Source: Paratrimastix pyriformis
Taxonomy: Eukaryota > Preaxostyla > Paratrimastigidae
Length of the DNA stretch: 64,000 nt
Assembly: GCA_027972325.1 (NCBI GenBank)
Contig: JAPMOS010000007.1
Span: 57,501 to 121,500 of the forward strand
Direction of reading: 5' to 3'
Shown here one piece after another: positions 28,804 to 40,088 of this stretch. Numbering within the stretch: position 1 is the first letter of the stretch; every line of letters begins with the position of its first letter. A program made the translations under genes and the position numbers. The notes beneath the pieces were generated by a model. The model was not told the origin of the DNA and did no database searches. It worked only from the letters and a program-made list of their open reading frames with translations.

Positions 28804-29053
28804 AGTTGGTCGGCTCTCGTCCTCCCCTCGAACCGTCTCCTCTGATTTTTCGGGTGGAATCAGTTGATAATGTCTGCTTGTCTGCGATCGAGAAAAAAGG
28901 AAAGGGGGTGACGAATGAGGAATGAGGATCAAATGTTGGACTAGCGCCGTCAACCGCGGGCGCCACACACACGCATCGTTTTTTATCCGATTCCCAGTCC
29001 GGTTTCTTCTGCAATGCGAGCAATTTTTAACATTGTGTTCCTTTTTAGTTATT
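28804..29053. promoter_or_regulatory. Upstream region of the sterol dehydrogenase gene
   Basis: Starts with the AGTT target duplication. Moderate GC and T-rich near the gene (CCTTTTTAG at 29040-29047, possibly a 5' UTR acceptor). The retrotransposon inserted about 250 bp before the start codon, so it may have split an older promoter. Confidence 0.4.
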
Positions 29054-31346
29054 ATGACTGATCAAAAACTGTTGGTCGTAGCTATCACTGGTGGCTGCGG
29101 TTTCCTGGGCCAACATCTGGCGAACCATGTGGCCCTCCATTGGCCTGAAGTGGGTCATATTAAGTTGATCGCTCCGCATCCACCCAAGAGCCCCATCTTG
29201 GTTGAAGAGGGGAAATCGAAGTTCGAGTATGTTAAGGCCGACTGTACCCATTCTGATGAAATTCTGGAGGCACTTAAGGGGGTCGATTTCGTTTTCCACT
29301 TGGCGGCCCGCGTTGATTGGGGTCAGAATCCCCCTGCCCTTGTGCGCAACGTCAACATCAACGGTTTGTCAGTTGGCGCCCAAAACGAACGCCTTTTTCG
29401 TCTCTAGGCGTGCAGAACACCCTCGACGCGGCCCAGAAACTGGGGATCCGGGCGCTCGTCTCGACCAGCTCCATCGAGACGATCACCATCCACGGTTTGT
29501 GCGACACTGTCTTCCTCCGCGCCACTCACGAACGGCCACCGGCTGGTTAATTCCGGGGCCGTGCAGGTCGGTCGCTGCTGGACGCGCCCGAGACCCATCC
29601 CTACTCGACCAAGCGCAACAGCGCCTACGGGCTCTCCAAGGTCGAGGGCGAGCGCCGCGTCGTCCGGGCCAACAAGCGTCCGCTCACCCCCCCGACACCC
29701 CCTGTCCCTCGCGCGCCTTCCTGGACCCCCCTCCTGGACCCCCCCTCCTGAACCCCCCCCTCCTGGACCCCCCTCGCATGCCTTCCTGGACCCCCCTCGC
29801 GTCGCTCACGCAGGCCATCCTGATTCTCGTCCCTCACAGCGGGCGTCTTCAACACGGCCGTCATCCGCCCCCTCGGTCTGCACCTTCCACGGGCTTGCCC
29901 ATGCTCATGCCCATCCCCCTCCCACGGTCTCATGATGGCCGCTCGGTTTGGGGTCCTTCTTCTTCATCATCACATCATCTTCTTCTTTCTTCTTCTCTCC
30001 TCCCTCGGCTGGGCCCGGCAGCCATGTACGGGCCGGCGGACCCCTACCAGTGCCCGGCCTTCGTCAAGAACGCCCAGTCCGCACCCGCCCATCCCCCTCC
30101 CACCCTCCCACGGCCTGCCTTTCGCGTGGGCCCCCATCCTCACCAGGGCGGCGCGTCGGATGTGTGGCCGGGTGGGTGTGGGGGCTGCTGCTGGCCAGGG
30201 CGGGCAACATGGTCGCCCGCATCGGGGACGGCAGCGCGGTCTTCCACACCATCTACGTGGAGAACGTGGCCCACGGGCTGCTCCTCCTGGCCAAGCGCGT
30301 CTGGGCCGAGGCCCACGGGGCCATCTTCCGTCCGTCCGCCCCCCTGCCCCCTGGCCCTGCGCCCCCACGCGCCTCTTCCACCCCACCGACGCCCGGGCCC
30401 TCTTCTTGCGAGTCTCACGGTGCCCCGCCCCCCGCGATGGCCCCGCCCCCGGCGATGGCCCCGCAGCTGAGGTCGCCTCGGGGCAGGTGTTCCACGTGAC
30501 GGACGAGCCGGCCAACAACCTCTTCGACCGGTACTTCCCCGTCATGGAGGGCGTCTGCAACGACATCGACCAGACCATCCCCGCCTGGGACACGGCGCCC
30601 CTCTACCTGGGCCGCACCTGCGCCGAGATGCCCCCCGTCCCGGCCCTCGTCCGGCCCGACCCTGTCCCCGGTCCGGCACCCCCTCCACTCCGCTCCGCCT
30701 CACCCCTGGGTGCATGGGCCTGGGGGCCTCGCTGATCGTGGCGCGCTGATCGTGGCGGGTTGGTCATGGCGTGCTAATCGTGTCGGTGGGGCGGCTGGCG
30801 GTGGGGGGGGGGGGGGGGGGGGGGGGGAGGGGGCTGGCGGTGGGGGGCGCAGGGAAGAAGCGGTTCCGGATGCCCCGGGTGAAGATCCCCTTCCTGGTGG
30901 CCTACCTGCTGGCCTGCCTGGTGGACCTGGTCTACTTCCTGACGGGCCTGGTGCCGCCCCTGCGCAGGCTGTTCTTCGGGACGGACATCCCGGCCCTCAA
31001 CCGCACCTCAACCACCCTCATCTGCACCCCCATCTCGGTCCGCCCGTCCCCCATCTCGCTGCCCCCCCCCCCCCTGCGCCGCTGACCCCCCACACCCTGC
31101 GCCCCGCCGACCCCCCACGCTGCCCCCCTGCCCGTGGGACAGGTGAACGGGGAGAAGGCCCGCCGGGTGCTGGGCTACGCGCCCGTGGTGGACCAGGCCG
31201 AGGCGTACCGGCGCACGATCGGCTGGTTCCGGGCCCAGGTCAAGGCGGGCCGGCCGCTGACCATCCAGATGAGCACCATCCCCTCCAGCACCAAGCCCAA
31301 GACCCCCGCCCCCGCCCCCGCCCCCCGGTCGGCCAAGGTCGAATAA
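29054..31346 (+). CDS. 3-beta-HSD/ERG26-like sterol dehydrogenase
   Basis: Short-chain dehydrogenase of the 3-beta-hydroxysteroid family; closest to sterol-4-alpha-carboxylate 3-dehydrogenase (NSDHL/ERG26), which oxidises and decarboxylates C4 sterol intermediates at the ER. It starts MTDQKLLVV, with NAD-binding TGGCGFLGQH (about 29088-29117), then VFHLAARVDWG. After an intron at about 29363-29406 (GTTTGT...CTCTAG) comes VQNTLDAAQKLGIRALVSTSS, and after another the catalytic Y-x3-K as NSAYGLSK (about 29618-29641). Downstream: AAMYGPADPYQ, HTIYVENVAHGLLLLAK, VFHVTDEPAN. A hydrophobic block IPFLVAYLLACLVDLVYFLTG (30885-30950) looks like a membrane anchor. The last exon carries GEKARRVLGYAPVVDQAEAYRRT and a proline/lysine tail, stop 31344-31346. 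About 8 introns. Substrate inferred from family only. Confidence 0.87.
30807..30828. repeat. Poly-G tract in sterol dehydrogenase intron
   Basis: About 20 consecutive G before a GGGCTGGCGGTGGGG duplicated on both sides. Confidence 0.8.
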
Positions 31347-32013
31347 GATTAAGGATCGCCCGCCACGGCCCAGCCAACTCGGGCCTGGGGGGTGCGTACC
31401 CCCCCGCCCCCGCCCGGGCCTGGCCCCCCATCGCGCGGGCCGCCCTCCCCTCGCCCGCCTTCTGTCGGGGTTTCGCGTCTTTTTGGTCTTGTTTTCGCGT
31501 TCCATTAGTGGCGTCTCTCCTGTCTGTGTGCCTCATCTCATGTGTATCGTGTGTGCCTCATCTCATGTGTCTCGCGTGTGCCTCATCTCATGTGTATCGT
31601 GCGTGCCTCATCTCATGTGTATCGCGTGTGCCTCATCTCATGTGCCTCGCGTGTGTCATGCGTGTCTGCTGGGCTTCTCTCCGTCTGCCCCGCCGCCTCA
31701 TGTTTTTCGTTGTTCCCTGTTGTTGTTCCCTGTTGTTGTTCCCTGTTGTTGTTCCCTGTTGTTGCCGGCTGGCGGGTCCGATGGCGGGCCTGAGTCGGTC
31801 CGACTTGGGCCCTGCGTCCCTCCCGCCCGGTTTCCTCCGCCCCTCCCCGTTTGGCTTTGCGTCGGGACCGGGATCTCGCGGCCATGCGCCCCTGCCATGC
31901 TGCCCTGCGGATGAGGGGTGTGCACCAAGATGACCTCGGCCTCGTGGTCCCTGTTCGAGGGAGCGGCCCGAGGGAGGGGGGGGGAGGAGGGGGGGGAGAC
32001 AGGGCAGGGGAGG
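31347..32013. other. Intergenic with two tandem arrays
   Basis: Between convergent 3' ends. Five to six imperfect copies of a CATCTCATGTGTATCGTGTG-like unit lie at about 31530-31655, and four copies of TTGTTGTTCCCTG at about 31708-31763. Purine-rich G tracts near 31975-32010. No gene seen. Confidence 0.75.
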
Positions 32014-33805
32014 CTACTGGAGGTGGCGCAGGAAGTTGGCCAGGCGGCCCTTCTTGTCGCCCCTGGCGTCCTTGTCGGTCCCGGCCTGGGCCTGTGCGGG
32101 GCGGGGCGGGGCTGAGCTGAGCCGTCCCCCAGCAGATGCCCCGCCCTTCTTTCGCCGGGGCGCCGATGCCGGGCCAAGCTCCGCTGGGGGGGCCGCCGGG
32201 GGTCCGGGGGGCGGGGCCGGGCTTACGGGGGGAACCTTCATGCCGGCCCTCCGCAGCAGCACATCCAGCGGGCCCGCAACCCGGACGGGTTCCCCCGGGG
32301 CCGCGGACGACGGGACCGCAGATGGCGGGGGCGGGGGCGGGGATGGGGGCGGGGATGGGGAGGCGCTTGGCTGCTTGGGTTGGGTGCGCGGCCGTTTGGG
32401 CCTGGCGCCGACCGTGGGCGTGGCCTCCTCCTGGGCGGGGTGGGGGCCGCCCTCCAGGGGAGCGGGGTGCTTCCGGCCCTTTTTGGTGGCGCCCGGGGCC
32501 GGCTGGGCGGGGGGCGCCGGGACGGCCCGGCTGGAAGCGGCATTGCGTGGGGCCGGATGGGCCGCCGGGTGGGCGGAAGGCCCCGAGGAGGTGGTGGTGG
32601 TGGGGGAGGGCTGCGCGGGCAGCGGGATGAAGTCGTCCCCCGGTCCGCTGCTGGCTGCTGGGGCAGGCGCGGCCACCGATGGGGCGGGGCCGGCAGCGGC
32701 TGGGGGAGGACCGACAGGCGCCGAGGGGGCTGGAGGCGGGACGGCAACGTCGGAGGCCAGCCGTGGCGGGGGCGGGGGTGGGGGCGGGGTGAAGGGCGGG
32801 GGCAGAAGGGCGGCGGGTTGATGGGGCTGGGGCTGGGGCGGTGGTGGCGGGCTGAAGGGCGGGGGTGCCGGAAGGGAGCCACCGGTCGGGGCGGGGGGCG
32901 CCACGGCCACCTGAGGAGGAGCGGGCGAGGCGGCTCGGGGGGCCAAAGGGGGCGATGCGGTGGCAGGGGCCGGGAGAGGAAGGGCCGGGGCAGGAGCGGG
33001 GTGTGTGGCCGAGCCTGCATCCTCGATCGCCCGGAAGAGGCGGAAGCCCCTGCGGGCGGGCTGAGGGGCCGGGGCCGGGAGAGGGGCCGGCCCCTGGGCA
33101 TGGGCTGTTGGCGGGGCCCCCTTAGTCCTGCCCACCTGGCGGGCCGGGGCTGGCCGATTGCTGCGCCGCATCAAGGCTGGGCAGGCGAAACCACCCACCG
33201 GTGAGGCCATCGCCACCCGGCCCAGAAAAAGCCGGCAACGGGGGGCGGGCGCATCCTCACCCGCCAGCATCCCGCCCCAATCCCCTGCCCAGCGACAGAC
33301 CGTATGCTTTGTGCGCGTCTTTGAAGGGGCCCGCCGGGGTGCGGCCCAGCACGGTCGAGCAGCCGCAGGTGACGCACCGAAGGCGCTGAGGAGGACGCCG
33401 GACGGGGCGGGGCAGGCTGAGCCGGGTGGGTGAGCAGACACAGACCACCGCGTTCTGGGCCTTTGAGCCTTTCTTTGATGCGGTTGTCCTGGACGAGCAA
33501 TTGTCCGCCCCCGGGATCAAGACCGCGCCACAAGCACACACGTGGCGCGAACCGGAGAGCTTCAATTCGAGTCCATTCTCGGCACATTTTTCATCGATCA
33601 ACCGAAACAAATACGGTCTTTCTGTAGCATACAGGGAAGATGATTTGTGAATTGCCCTGAGAAACTTTGAGAGATAGGCGATCTGTTGCATGCTGTCATC
33701 AGATTCTCCGGCAGGAGATGCTGTCCCGCTGGTTGGAGTGGAGGTCCCAGCGCCAACGATCTGAACATTATTCTTGTAGACCACTTTGGGGCCTCGGGTG
33801 GTCAT
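32014..33805 (-). CDS. RPP21/Rpr2-like RNase P/MRP subunit with proline-rich tail
   Basis: Rpr2/RPP21 proteins bind the RNA of RNase P and MRP through a zinc ribbon. Start ATG 33803-33805. The N-terminal helical part reads MQQIAYLSKFLRAIHKSS and ERPYLFRLIDEKCAENGL. The zinc ribbon is split by an intron at about 33409-33466 (GTCTGT...CAG): HVCACGAVLIPG, then after splicing NAVRLRCVTCGCSTVLG, which lines up with the human CRGCSSLLVPG and VQTCLTCQRS elements. The first pair is C-x-C here, one residue tighter than C-x2-C. Downstream, the frame that stays open to the stop at 32014-32016 is a very long proline/alanine tail ending KKGRLANFLRHLQ; the link between zinc ribbon and tail needs at least one more intron near 33200-33300 that I could not fix. 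Head-to-head with PNP across 95 bp. Confidence 0.7.
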
Positions 33806-33900
33806 GTTCAGCAGGAGCGTGGCTAGTCTACGCCACCTTCCGGTCAGAGCAGCGAGGCTCGTTTTCTTGGCTTTCGATTGCTGGTCTCCTCCCGCTCATA
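33806..33900. promoter_or_regulatory. 95-bp divergent interval, RPP21-like/PNP
   Basis: Sole sequence between opposed start codons; moderate GC, T-rich towards PNP. Confidence 0.4.
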
Positions 33901-35603
33901 ATGGTTTGCCGCAAAAATCCCCGGTTTTTCTCAGACGAGACTATGCTTCTTTCGACTCTAGATCAACAACCCTCGCGTCCCCAAGCCCGACGACGGCCCT
34001 GTCCCCGAAAATCTGCGCGAGAAGCTGCTTGAAACGGTTGGCATGATCCGGGCGCGCGTCCCTGACCAGCACCCTGTGATTGGTATTATTCTTGGGACTG
34101 GCCTTGGCTCGGTGGCCAAGTGTCTGCAAATTGAGGCCGAGATTCGGTACGAAGAGATTCCGTGGTTTGCCTGGTCCACTGTCGAAGGACATGCCGGCAA
34201 ACTTTTGTTCGGTAAGCTTGCTGGTGTGCCAGTGGTGTGTATGCAGGTCTGTTTTTTTTTGTTTTTTTGCTCCCATTCGATCGTCCTCTCTCTCTCCACA
34301 CCAAGGGTCGGTTCCATCGTTACGAAGGGTGGAGCATGAAGAATATCACCTACCCCGTCCGTGCGATGCATTATATGGGTCTGTTCCGAGGGATGTCGCA
34401 TGGGCTGAGCGGGACCTGGTGATGGGCGTCCTCCGCAGGGGTCAAGGTGCTGATCGTCTCCAACGCGGCCGGGTGCCTCAACCCCCAGTGGAACCGGTCC
34501 GCGCGGCCCCCTGTCCCCCCCTGGCGCCCCCTCCCTCGCCGCCCCCGTGCGCCCCTGACTCACCCTCTCTGGCGCCCCTCCCTCACCGCCCGCCTGCCCT
34601 GTGGGCTTCGTGGCACCGCGTGACGACGGGCCCAGGGGCGACATCATGCTCATCTCGGACCACGTCAACCTGTTCGGGGAGAACCCGCTGGTGGGGCACA
34701 ACGACTCGGCCATCGGGCCCCGCTTCCCGGACATGTTCAACTGCTACGAGCGCCACCTGCGGGCCCTGGTCACCGAGACGGCCCTCGCCAACGCCGTCCA
34801 GCTGCGCCAGGGCGTCTACGCGGGCCTCCTGGGCCCCAACCTCGAGACGGTCCGCCCCGCTGCCCCCCCTCAGGTTCCACCGCCAGGAACAGCCACATCC
34901 CCGCCACGCCGCCCTGCCTTTTTTGGCCCGGCTTCGTGGGGCCGCGCCCTGCCTTTTTTCACGCCCTGCCTTTTTTGGCCCGGCTTCGTGGGGCCGCGCG
35001 CAGGCCGCCGAGTACCGCTGGCTGCGGCAGGGGGTGGGGGCCGACGCGGTGGGCATGTCGACCGTGCCCGAGGTCATCGTGGCCGTCCACATCGGCCTGA
35101 AGGTGGTCGGGTTCTCCGTCCTGACGGACATGTGCCTCCCCGACTCCCTCGAGGTCCGCCCCCGCCCCCCGCCCCCGCCCCCGCCCCCGGCCCCTCCCCG
35201 TCCCCTCCCGGATCATCGGGCAGCCCCCACACGCGGAGATCACCTCATGATGAACATCATGGGTGGGGGGCGGGCAGCCGACCTCGCACACGGAGATCCT
35301 CCGGGCAGCCCAGACGGCCGACGAGAAGATGGTCCGCCCCGCTCCCTCGGCCCCTGACGACCCTGCCCCCATGCCCCATGCCCCATGCCCCATGCCCCCA
35401 TGCCCCATGCCCCCATGCCCCCATGCCCCCATGCCCCCATGCCCCCATGCCCCTGGGCAAGCTCCTGGCGACCGACTTTGACTTTGGGCTTTGACTGTGG
35501 CTTTGGGTGCCCTTCCTCCCAGGCGCGGCTGATGCTGGCCGTCATCCCACGCCTGGCCGCCGAGCTGGCCGCCCCGGCCCCGGCCCCCGCTGCCGCCAAC
35601 TAG
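33901..35603 (+). CDS. PNP: Purine nucleoside phosphorylase family enzyme
   Basis: Trimeric family-2 nucleoside phosphorylase: cleaves purine nucleosides with phosphate in purine salvage. Eight exons close exactly: 33901-33903 (ATG alone), 33962-34246, 34306-34378, 34439-34496, 34636-34849, 35004-35153, 35278-35331 and 35523-35603; 918 bases, 305 residues. Motifs: [11 protein letters not shown] (phosphate loop), [51 protein letters not shown] (base-site glutamate kept) and [16 protein letters not shown]. At the base-recognition place of human Asn243 the protein has Asp (SVLTDMC), as MTAP enzymes do, so the preferred purine may not be hypoxanthine/guanine. Introns begin GTTTGC, GTCTGT twice and GTCCGC four times. 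GC is moderate to about 34430 and then very high. Confidence 0.9.
34912..35000. repeat. Direct duplication in PNP intron
   Basis: A roughly 37-bp block (CCCTGCCTTTTTTGGCCCGG and onward through the TTCGTGGGGCCGCG part) occurs twice with a short spacer in the intron before 35004. Confidence 0.85.
35368..35458. repeat. CCATGCCC tandem array in PNP intron
   Basis: CCCATG, CCCCATG and GCCCCATGC units repeated about ten times inside the last PNP intron (35332-35522). Confidence 0.9.
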
Positions 35604-35950
35604 GGAACCCGTCGCTTGGCCTTGGCCTTGGCCTTGACCTTGGGCCTCCTTGGCTTTGGGCTTTGGGCATGGGCTTGGGCTGCCCTCCCGCCGCCGCCAA
35701 CTGGAGGAACCCCTCGCCTGGGCTTGGGCTCCCCGCGGCCGAGCGGCAGCCTTCTTTCTATACCTCCAACCTCCCCCTCGCCTCACTGATCTTAATTTTC
35801 TCTGGCCCGCCCGGGGGTCCCGCCATCGGTGCCCCGTCAGCGGGCCGTCGTCGATGCCCAACCCGATCGAATAACCACTCGAATGACCACCGGCGGACAC
35901 CCCTGTTGCGCGCCCCTCGGGGGGGGGGGGGGGGGGGGGGGGGGGTCGGC
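35604..35950. other. Intergenic with CTTGGC repeats and a 27-G run
   Basis: Between convergent ends of PNP and the large minus-strand gene. CTTGGC and TTTGGG repeats lie at about 35612-35680, an AT-richer patch at 35755-35815 and 27 consecutive G at 35919-35945. No gene seen. Confidence 0.75.
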
Positions 35951-38900
35951 TCATCGGAGGGCGGACGGCTCGGGGCCGCCCTGATCCCCCTGTGCCCGGG
36001 GCGGCGGGGACGGCGGGGACGGCCCGTCGTCGGGGATGGGGATGGCCCGGTCGGCCGAGGCCCCCATAGGACCGCCCATAGGACCGCCCATGGGACCGCT
36101 CATGGGGCCGCTCATGGGACCGCTCATGGGGCCGCTCAACAGCCCCAGTGTCAGCCCCATCAACCCGCCCAGCAGCGAGGCCCCCGCCCCCTCCGGCTGC
36201 CACGGCCACGGGTGCTGGGCATGGGGCCCGTTGGGACCGGGGCTGTGGCTGTGGCTGTGGCTGTGGCTGTGGCTGTGGCTGCCCCCGGGGCTCGAGTTGG
36301 AGGCACAGGAACGCTGCCGGTCGTGGAACGGGCTCCGGCTGGGGCTGGGGCTGGGGCTGGGGCGCTGGTTGCTGCCCTCGCGACGGCTGCCGCGCGGGTC
36401 ATAAGGGCGGCTGTCGTGCGGGTCATTGGAGCGCCCGCCGCGGGGGTCGTACGGGCGCCTGTCATGAGGTTCGTACGGGCGCCCGCCGTAGTGGCCGTGG
36501 CGGGGGCTGCCCTGGCGGCGGGTGGGGCTGCCCTGGCGGCGGGTGGGGCTGCCCTGGCGGCGGGTGGGGCTGCCCTGGCGGCGGGTGGGGCTGCCCTGGC
36601 GGCGGGTGGGGCTGCCCTGGCGGCGGGTGGGGCTGCCCTGGCAGCGGGTAGGGCTGCCCTGGCGGCGGGTAGGGCTGGGGCTGCGGCGGCTGCTGTGGGG
36701 GAAGCCGCTGCTCGGCTGGCGGCTGGCAGCGGGGCGCGGGGCCGCGGGTGGATGGATGTTTGCCGGCGCGGGGGCCGCGGGGGAGGCGGCCGGGTGCAGG
36801 CGTGGGATGGGCATCAGGGCCCCCGGGTCCAGCGGCAGGAAGGCGGCGCCCCCGCCCCGCGCCCCAGCGACCCCCAAGGGCGGCCAGAGCGCACCCGGCC
36901 GCTGCTGGGGGGCAGCCGCCACTGGAGTCTGGGGGGCCGCAGCTCCAGCCGCAGCCGGGTGGGTGGTCGCGTCCCCTGGGGGCGTCGAGGGCGGCTGGGG
37001 GGGCCGGTCGGGGGCAGGCGGCACTGTGGCCGCCGGGAGGGCGGGGGCAGGGGCCAGGGCCAAGCCGCCCAGCAGAACCGACGCCGGGCTGACGAGAACA
37101 GCATGCGCAGCCGCAGTGCTGGCTGGCTGGGGCTGGGGCTGGGGCTGGGGCTGGGGCTGGGGCTGGGGCTGGGGCTGGGGCTGGGGCTGGGGCTGGGGCT
37201 GCGGTAATTGGGCCTGGGGTTGCGGCTGCGGTAATTGGGCCTGGGGCTGCGGCTGCGGTAGTTGGGCCTGCGGTAGTTGGGCCTGCGGTAGTTGGGCCTG
37301 CGGTGGTTGGGCCTGCGGTGGTTGGGCCTGCGGTGGTTGGGCCTGCGGTGGTTGGGCCTGGGCCTGGAGCTGCGGCGATTGGGCCTGGGGCTGGGTCTGG
37401 GGCTGGGTCTCTGGCTGTTGTGCCTCTGGCTGGGGCTGTTGTGGCCAGGACTCTGGTTGTGTTGTCTGTGCCTGTGGTGGTGGCGCCTGGGGAAAAGGTG
37501 ACAGGTCGACGGGGGCGTCAGGCGGGGCCGCGGTGGGCGACCGAGGCGCCAGTTGAGGAGACGGCCCTGAGAGCGGCTCGGGTGCGGGTGCGGGTGCGGG
37601 TGCGGGTGCGGGTGCGGGTGCGGGGGTGCGGGTGCGGGTGCGGGTGCGGGTGGGGCTCATGGGGTGGAGATCGGGGTGCGGGGCCGTGGGGTGCGGTCGT
37701 CGTCGATCGGGGCCCGGCCGGCGTGGGGGCGAGCAGGAGCAGCGGTGAGGGGCGTGCGGGGTCATCGGCCAGCGGCGGCGGGGCAGCGGGGGCGGCGAGG
37801 GCAGCGGGGGCGGCGAGGGCGGCGGGCCGGGGCGAGTCGGGCATGGCGAGCATGGCGGGCGTTCCCGGCGAGGCGAGCGAGGGAGTCAGCGGCGACAGGG
37901 GCGACAGGGGCACCGCGGGGAGGTGCGGGGCCGGCGAGGGCGAAAGGAGGGGCGGCGAGGGGGCGGGCGGCGCGGCCGGCTGGGGCACCTCGGTCGTCCC
38001 CCCGAGGGGCGGCGTGGGGGAGCCGCCGCTCGGGGCCGGCGCAGGGGCGGCGGGGCGGCGTGGGGCCGCCCGAGCCGTGCGCGCCCGGGCCGGGGGCCGC
38101 AGGGCGGGTGCCGCCAGAGCCGATGCCCGGGCGTGCCAGAGGGCCCGGGGCAGCCAGGCGCGGGCCTGCAGGGCCAGCAGGGCCAGGTCGGCCCCGCCCA
38201 CGAGGCGCACGTGCTCCGCGGTGAGGTCGCCCCCCTGCACGGACGCATCCCCGTCGCCCCCCAGCCGGCTGCCGGTGCCTCCCGGGGCCGCGCCGGGGGC
38301 GGCGGTTGGCCGGTCGCCCAGCCGGAAGACCCGGTCCACCCAGCGGGCGGCGGCCCGAGCCAGGCCCCAGCCGGGCAGGAGGCCCTCCAGCGGCAGCGGC
38401 ACGACGGCCCCACCCGGCCGGCAGTGGCAGCACCAGCAGCCCTCGCCCTCGCCCTCGCCCTCGCCCTCGCCCTCGCCGGCGAGCAGGACGGGGGCGCGGG
38501 CCCACTCGCGGCGGGTCACCTCGAGGGCCGCCTCGAGGGCGGCGCGGCAGACGGCCAGCCGGCGGTGCAGCTGGGCCGGCCCACGCAGCTGCCCACCCGG
38601 GGCGGGGCCACCCGGGGCCGCCAGGCGCCCCAGGAGCAGCTGTCGGACCGCCCGGCTGGGGGCGCTGCCGGGCCAGTGGACCTCCAGGTAGCGGCGCCCC
38701 AGCCGGGCCCGCAGGCCCGCAGGCAGGCAGGCCGGGGGCGCCGGGTGGGCCCAGGGGGACGGGGGCAGCCGGCCCAGGGCGGCGACCGTCTCGGCGAGGG
38801 CGTCGGGCCCCTCCAGCGCGGCCGCCCGGAGGGCGCGGGCCTGGCCGAAGAGCACCCGCAGGGCATCTTCCAGGGCGGGGCCCTCGGCGCCCCCGGGCGG

Positions 38901-40057
38901 CCCCATCGGGGGCTCCGGGTCGACCCCCAGGCAGCCCGCCAGCCCGTCGGCCCAGCGCTCCTGGGCGCAAACCTCGCAGGGGCACCAGGCGGGCCCCTCC
39001 CAGCGGACCGGGGCAGGGACGCGGGCCGCCCCGGCCCACCAGCGGGCCCACGCGGGGTCGGAGGGCCGGGGGCCGGGGGCGCCGTTGTTGGCGTCGTTGG
39101 CCCCGCGGGTTGCCCGGGGGCGGCTCGCCTGGGGCTGCGGAGGCCCCCGGGCCAGGGGCAGGCGTCTGGCAGGCCGCTTGGCGGGGAGCAGGGCAGCCAG
39201 CAGGCAGGCAGGCGACCCGGCAGCGGGGGCTGCGGTCGCGGGGCCCGAGGCGGAGGCGGCCAGCAGGATGGGCGCGGGCGCCGAGAGGACCGCCGGGCCG
39301 GGGGCAGGGGCAGAAGGGGAGGGGGTCGGGCCGGGGGCAGCCACCGACGAAGCGGAGGAGGGGGGGGTTGCTGGTGCCGGTTGGGGCGGGAGGGGCGGGC
39401 GCTTCTCCTCCTCGCCCTGGGCCATTGGGTCACCTCCGGGGGCCGCAGAGGCCGGGGCCGGGGCCGAGGCCGGGGCCGGGGCCGAGGCCGGGGCCGGAGA
39501 GACAGGGCAAGGCGGCTGAGTCGGGTGGGTGGCCATGCGCGCAGGGGCGGCGGGCCGCGTGGGAGCTGCCGGAGGGCGGCCACGCCGCGGACGGGGTTGG
39601 TGGGCCTCCCCGCCCTGGGCCTCGGGCTTGGCGCCGGGCGCCCGGCGGGAACGACGGGGCCGCTTGGCCCGCCCCCGGTCGTCCTCGTCGTCGTCGTCGT
39701 CACCATCACCGTCCTCCTCGCCCCCCTCGTCCCCCTCCTCATCCTCGCCGTTGTCCTCGTCCTCGTCCTCGTCCTCGTCGGCCCTCCTGTCCTTGTGGCC
39801 CTTCCTGCCCGCCTTGGCCTCGTGGGCCTTCTTGCCAGTCTTGGCCTTCGCCTTGTCCGCCTTGCCCTTCGCCTTGCTGCTCCCCTTGTCCGCCTTGCCC
39901 TTGCCCTTGCTCCTGCCCCCGTCCTTGGTGGGGTGCGTGCCTCCCCGTTTGCCGGCGACGGCAGACCTGGCGGCGGGGCGCCTCAGGGCATGGTGCGCCT
40001 CGGCCTTGGACCCTCTCTCGCCATCCTCCCCCTCCCCCTCATCCTCCTCCCCCTCGC

Positions 40058-40088
<31 letters not shown>

